This document shows, in pieces, positions 61,379 through 64,000 of a DNA stretch of 64,000 bases. Location: positions 1,054,001 to 1,118,000 of the forward strand of contig NZ_JAPEOR010000001.1 of assembly GCF_026341125.1 (NCBI RefSeq), written 5' to 3'. A model generated the notes under the pieces. That model saw nothing but the letters and a program-made list of their open reading frames with translations, was not told where the DNA came from and made no database searches. A program made the translations under genes and the position numbers. The stretch is from Streptomyces sp. NBC_01142. Lineage in GTDB: Bacteria > Actinomycetota > Actinomycetes > Streptomycetales > Streptomycetaceae. Within the stretch, counting starts at the first letter, position 1. Each line of letters starts with the position of its first letter.

Positions 61379-62199
61379 CGGCGGCCTTCGGTGACGCTGA
61401 CGCCGCGGCCCGGGGCGTCAGCTTTCCCGGCCCCGGCGTGCGTGGCCGCCGTGCGGTGGGCGCGCAGGGCTGCCGTGTAGCCGCGTTCGATCGCGTTGCC
61501 GGCGTTCTCCTCCAGGAAGTCCCTGCCCAACGCGGTCAGTTCCGCCGTCGTGCCCCGGTAGGCGACCCGGCCCGACTCGATCAGGGTCACCTCCGAGCAG
61601 GCCGCCGCCACGTCCTCCACCAGATGGGTGGAGACGATCACGGTGGAAGCAGCGCCCAGATCCCGCAGCAGTGCTCTGAACTCGACCCGCTGCTCCGGAT
61701 CGAGACCGGCCGTCGGCTCGTCGAGCAGCAGCAGCTCCGGCTCGTTCACGATCGCCTGCGCGATGCCGACCCGCCGCACCATCCCGCCCGACAGCGTCTT
61801 CACCTTCGCGTCGATACGGTCCCCGAGGCCCACCCGCCCGACCGCGCGTTCCACCGCCCCGGGCACGGTGTCCGCCGGCATCTCCTTGAGCCACGCCACG
61901 TACGAGACGAACTCCCGCACCGTGAACCCCGGGTAGTACCCGAACTCCTGCGGCAGATAGCCCAGCCGCCGCCGTACCTCCGCGCGCTCCCGGTGCGCCG
62001 ACACATCACGGCCGAGCAGTTCCACCCGCCCCCCGGTCGGTGCGGCGACCGTCGCCAGGACCCTGATCAGCGAGGTCTTGCCCGCGCCGTTGGGTCCCAG
62101 CAGGCCGTGTACGCCGGTGCCGAAAGCCAGGCCGACCGCGTCGAGCGCGACCGTCCTGCGGTGCCGGACCGTCAGCCCGGTGACCTCTACGGTGCTCAC
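61375..62199 (-). CDS. ABC transporter ATPase (ECF-linked)
   Basis: A 274-residue ATPase of the ABC-2 exporter type (CcmA/NatA-like). Walker A GLLGPNGAGKTS near residues 33-44, Q-loop LGYLPQEFGYYPGFTV, signature KTLSGGMVRRVG near 135, Walker B ELLLLDEPTAGLD near 155-167 and switch His in STHLVEDV. The C-terminal 60 residues are an extra helical part rich in Ala/Arg. The GTG at 62199 overlaps the stop of the zinc-finger/membrane gene (GTGA). It should power export by the membrane proteins of this operon. Confidence 0.9.
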   Translation of the reverse strand: MSTVEVTGLTVRHRRTVALDAVGLAFGTGVHGLLGPNGAGKTSLIRVLATVAAPTGGRVELLGRDVSAHRERAEVRRRLGYLPQEFGYYPGFTVREFVSYVAWLKEMPADTVPGAVERAVGRVGLGDRIDAKVKTLSGGMVRRVGIAQAIVNEPELLLLDEPTAGLDPEQRVEFRALLRDLGAASTVIVSTHLVEDVAAACSEVTLIESGRVAYRGTTAELTALGRDFLEENAGNAIERGYTAALRAHRTAATHAGAGKADAPGRGVSVTEGRR

Positions 62200-63248
62200 A
62201 TCTTCTCCAGAAGATCGACGGAAGAGCGGCGCACGGCGAGCAGCCCCGCGCAGATCACGGCCGCGGCCGCCCAGCTGCCCTGGACCGCGGCCCCTGAGAC
62301 ATATCGCTCCAGATGGCCCGCCAGGTCCTGCGGCAGTGTGGCCAGGACCGGGGCGACGACGATGCCCAGCCAGCCGGCGGCCAGGCCCGCGGCGGCGGAC
62401 CGGAGACCGACGTACGAGCCGAGCGCGAGTGCCGCGAGCGTCAGGGCGAGGCCCGGGAGCAGCCAGGCGGCGGCTCCCGGCACCCCGGCCGCGGCGGGCA
62501 GCAGCGCGCCGGCGGCGGTCAGCAGCGGGACGCTGACCGCCAGTACGGCCGCGGTCCGCGTCAGCAGCAGCCGCAGCCCGCCGCCCGGGGTGGCCGCGGC
62601 GACCTCGTACAGCGGGTCGGCGTGCCGCCCGTACGACAGCGCCACCCCGGCGAGCGGCAGCACCGGCGCCACGGCCAGCAGCAGCGGGCGTGCGCCGCCG
62701 AAGCCGGCCCCGAATGCCAGGGCCGGCGCGGCGGCGGCCACGAGGACGACGGCCACCAGCCAGGAGCCGCGCAACGCGGGCCCGGCGGCCCACACCACCC
62801 GCGCGAGCCGCCCGCCCCGCGCGGCGCGGAGGCCTGCGGCCCGGGCAGGCTCCGGAGCCGGCCCTGCGCCCGCCGCCCTCACGGGGTGGTGCTCCGCCCC
62901 CACGCGGTCGCGGTCTGCTCCCACGGGGTGGTGCTCCGCCCCCACGCGGTTGCCGTCCGCTGCCGCGTGCGTTCCGCCGCGCGAGAGGCCAAGACGCCTC
63001 GCCCAGGGACGCGCCGCGCCCTTCCCGTGGGCCGGTGCCGCCCGCGGTGCCGTCGCATGCGACAGCACCGCCGCCCGCACGTCCGCCAGAACGGGACCCG
63101 CGGTCCCCGACCGGACGGCCGCCGACACCCGGGTCGCGCAAGTGCCGCACGATTCCACGTGCTTCTCCAGCGACCACGCGTCCGGCTCGGTGGCCGCGCC
63201 GGACGCGTACTGTGCCGCCAGCCGCTCACTCACATGCCAGGTGCTCAC
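62196..63248 (-). CDS. Zinc-finger (ZAS) domain fused to ABC-2-like membrane domain
   Basis: A 350-residue protein from GTG 63248, overlapping the ECF stop. Residues 28-39 contain LEKHVESCGTCATR, the H-x3-C-x2-C of zinc-binding anti-sigma (ZAS/zf-HC2) factors, with the preceding helix expected. A linker (about 80-130) includes two copies of a 14-residue repeat (D-R-D-R-V-G-A-E-H-H-P-V-G-A). Then six membrane helices (about 140-345) read like an ABC-2 permease. It probably binds the ECF sigma factor through the ZAS part and couples it to the transporter state. The fusion is the notable feature. Confidence 0.78.
   Translation of the reverse strand: MSTWHVSERLAAQYASGAATEPDAWSLEKHVESCGTCATRVSAAVRSGTAGPVLADVRAAVLSHATAPRAAPAHGKGAARPWARRLGLSRGGTHAAADGNRVGAEHHPVGADRDRVGAEHHPVRAAGAGPAPEPARAAGLRAARGGRLARVVWAAGPALRGSWLVAVVLVAAAAPALAFGAGFGGARPLLLAVAPVLPLAGVALSYGRHADPLYEVAAATPGGGLRLLLTRTAAVLAVSVPLLTAAGALLPAAAGVPGAAAWLLPGLALTLAALALGSYVGLRSAAAGLAAGWLGIVVAPVLATLPQDLAGHLERYVSGAAVQGSWAAAAVICAGLLAVRRSSVDLLEKM
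62881..62950 (-). repeat. 42-bp tandem repeat inside the ZAS-fusion gene
   Basis: The block starting ACGGGGTGGTGCTCCGCCCC at 62881 recurs at 62923 (period 42, 14 codons), so the protein carries two consecutive A-E-H-H-P-V repeats in its linker. Confidence 0.85.
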
Positions 63249-63829
63249 GCCGTGCCTCCCAACGCATCGGTACCGGGCGCCAGTTGCCTCAGCGCGGCGC
63301 GCAGCTCGCGGCGGGCCCGCATCGCCCGGGTCTTGACCGTGCCCTCCGGTATCCCGAGCAGCCGCGCCGTCTCGCGCGTCGTCAGCCCGTCGACGACCGT
63401 GGCGCGCAGGACTTCGCGCAGCTCCGGCGAGATGCGGTCGAGCGCGGCGCCCACGTCCCCGTACTCCAGCCCGGCCAGCACCCTCTCCTCCGCGGAGGGC
63501 GCCGGCGCGGCAGGCTCGTGGACGACGCGGTCCTCTCTGGCCAGCACCCGCTGCGCGTCGATCAGCCGGCGCGCGGCGATCACCCAGAGCCAGCCGCCCG
63601 CCTCCCCGCCGCGGTGCGAGCCGGCGGACCGCCACACGGTGACGAAGGTGTCCTGCAGTACTTCTCGTACGGTCTCCGGGTCCGCGCAGCGACGCGTCAG
63701 GCGGGCGTGCAGCCAGCCGGCGTGCCGGTCGTAGAGCGCGGCGAGTGCACCCGCGTCCCCGCGCGCGACATTGCGCAGCAGGGCCGCGTCGTCGTCCCGG
63801 TCTCCCCCCGTGGGGCGCATCAGTCTCAC
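63245..63829 (-). CDS. ECF RNA polymerase sigma factor
   Basis: A 194-residue ECF sigma factor. Region 2 (about 15-85): GDAGALAALYDRHAGWLHAR, ETVREVLQDTFVTVWRSAG; region 4 (about 130-185): ISPELREVLRATVVDGLTTR and ARLLGIPEGTVKTRAMRAR, the SigK/RpoE-type helix-turn-helix. It starts at GTG 63829; the ATG three codons on (63820) is an alternative. It opens a chain of five coupled genes, with the likely anti-sigma (ZAS fusion) next, and probably transcribes its own operon. The 171 bp upstream to the window edge hold no recognised element. Confidence 0.9.
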   Translation of the reverse strand: MRLMRPTGGDRDDDAALLRNVARGDAGALAALYDRHAGWLHARLTRRCADPETVREVLQDTFVTVWRSAGSHRGGEAGGWLWVIAARRLIDAQRVLAREDRVVHEPAAPAPSAEERVLAGLEYGDVGAALDRISPELREVLRATVVDGLTTRETARLLGIPEGTVKTRAMRARRELRAALRQLAPGTDALGGTA

Positions 63830-64000
63830 GCACTCTCTATCGCTCGCGGGGGCGCAGCCGGTTCACGCCGGCCCGACGTGCCCACGACGCTCGGGCCGAC
63901 GGGAGGGTTGCCCCGTGTGGCGCAGGTCATAGACGCGGAGGAGCATGATCGCGTTGGGTGGGGTCTGTTCGGGGGCTTGACGGGAGGGGCGTTGTGCACC

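Overview
This is a high-G+C actinobacterial chromosome segment, almost certainly Streptomyces. Supporting signs are DasR with its GlcNAc-type operators, a WhiB-like WblE, a sigma-B family sigma factor with its anti-sigma partner, nickel superoxide dismutase with its maturation protease, snapalysin with a LysR regulator, three TTA (bldA-dependent) codons, many GTG starts and GTGA/ATGA coupled gene overlaps. The gene order resembles, from memory, the S. coelicolor core chromosome from nrdABS through das, sigH, eshA, sodN and malic enzyme to the 2-oxoglutarate dehydrogenase gene. No tRNA, rRNA, CRISPR, prophage or insertion sequence was seen.

Layout. 1-2.2 kb: the 5' part of a class Ia ribonucleotide reductase gene (minus strand) behind a cobalamin riboswitch and two NrdR boxes. 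2.4-4.4 kb: a DUF3311/solute symporter pair. 4.4-5.0 kb: a YbdD-like relic and an orphan DasR-type operator/promoter. 5.0-11.3 kb: dasR and the divergent dasABC chitobiose importer with a GH3 hexosaminidase, followed by a wrecked SIS-domain isomerase gene. 11.6-17.5 kb: a PdtaS-like kinase, WblE, a lipid kinase and the ushX-sigH module. 17.5-25.9 kb: a Na+/H+ antiporter, a PLP enzyme, an amidase, the EshA family 2B encapsulin with a polyprenyl synthase, and small enzymes. 26-35.6 kb: truncated hemoglobin, snapalysin/LysR, a TetR-controlled EamA exporter, LtrA, sodN/sodX and a CGNR regulator. 35.6-40.1 kb: an amino-acid ABC importer and malic enzyme. 40.8-46.3 kb: a Tat-exported PhoD phosphatase with a coupled partner, a dehydrogenase, a secreted GH5 enzyme and an MBL hydrolase. 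46.3-50.5 kb: two small regulator operons (HTH-ClpN and DUF4097-PadR) with clear palindromic operators, separated by a 163-bp tandem repeat. 50.7-57.5 kb: Kgd, a two-component system and a spermidine-synthase-like protein. 57.8-63.8 kb: a polytopic membrane protein and a five-gene coupled operon of an ECF sigma factor, a zinc-finger protein fused to membrane segments, an ABC ATPase and two membrane proteins.

The most interesting systems are: (1) the ECF sigma/ZAS-membrane fusion/ABC operon; (2) EshA with a terpenoid-precursor synthase; (3) the HTH-ClpN operon, whose promoter and perfect operator lie against a probable leaderless start; (4) the DUF4097-PadR operon with twin palindromes; (5) a DasR-type promoter pointing into the 3' end of dasR with no protein gene to drive. 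Several genes show decay: a SIS isomerase reduced to its two ends, a frameshifted GNAT, a GNAT lacking its core, and a YbdD homologue without its usual stop. All functional names come from reading motifs and recalled family knowledge; no database search was run.
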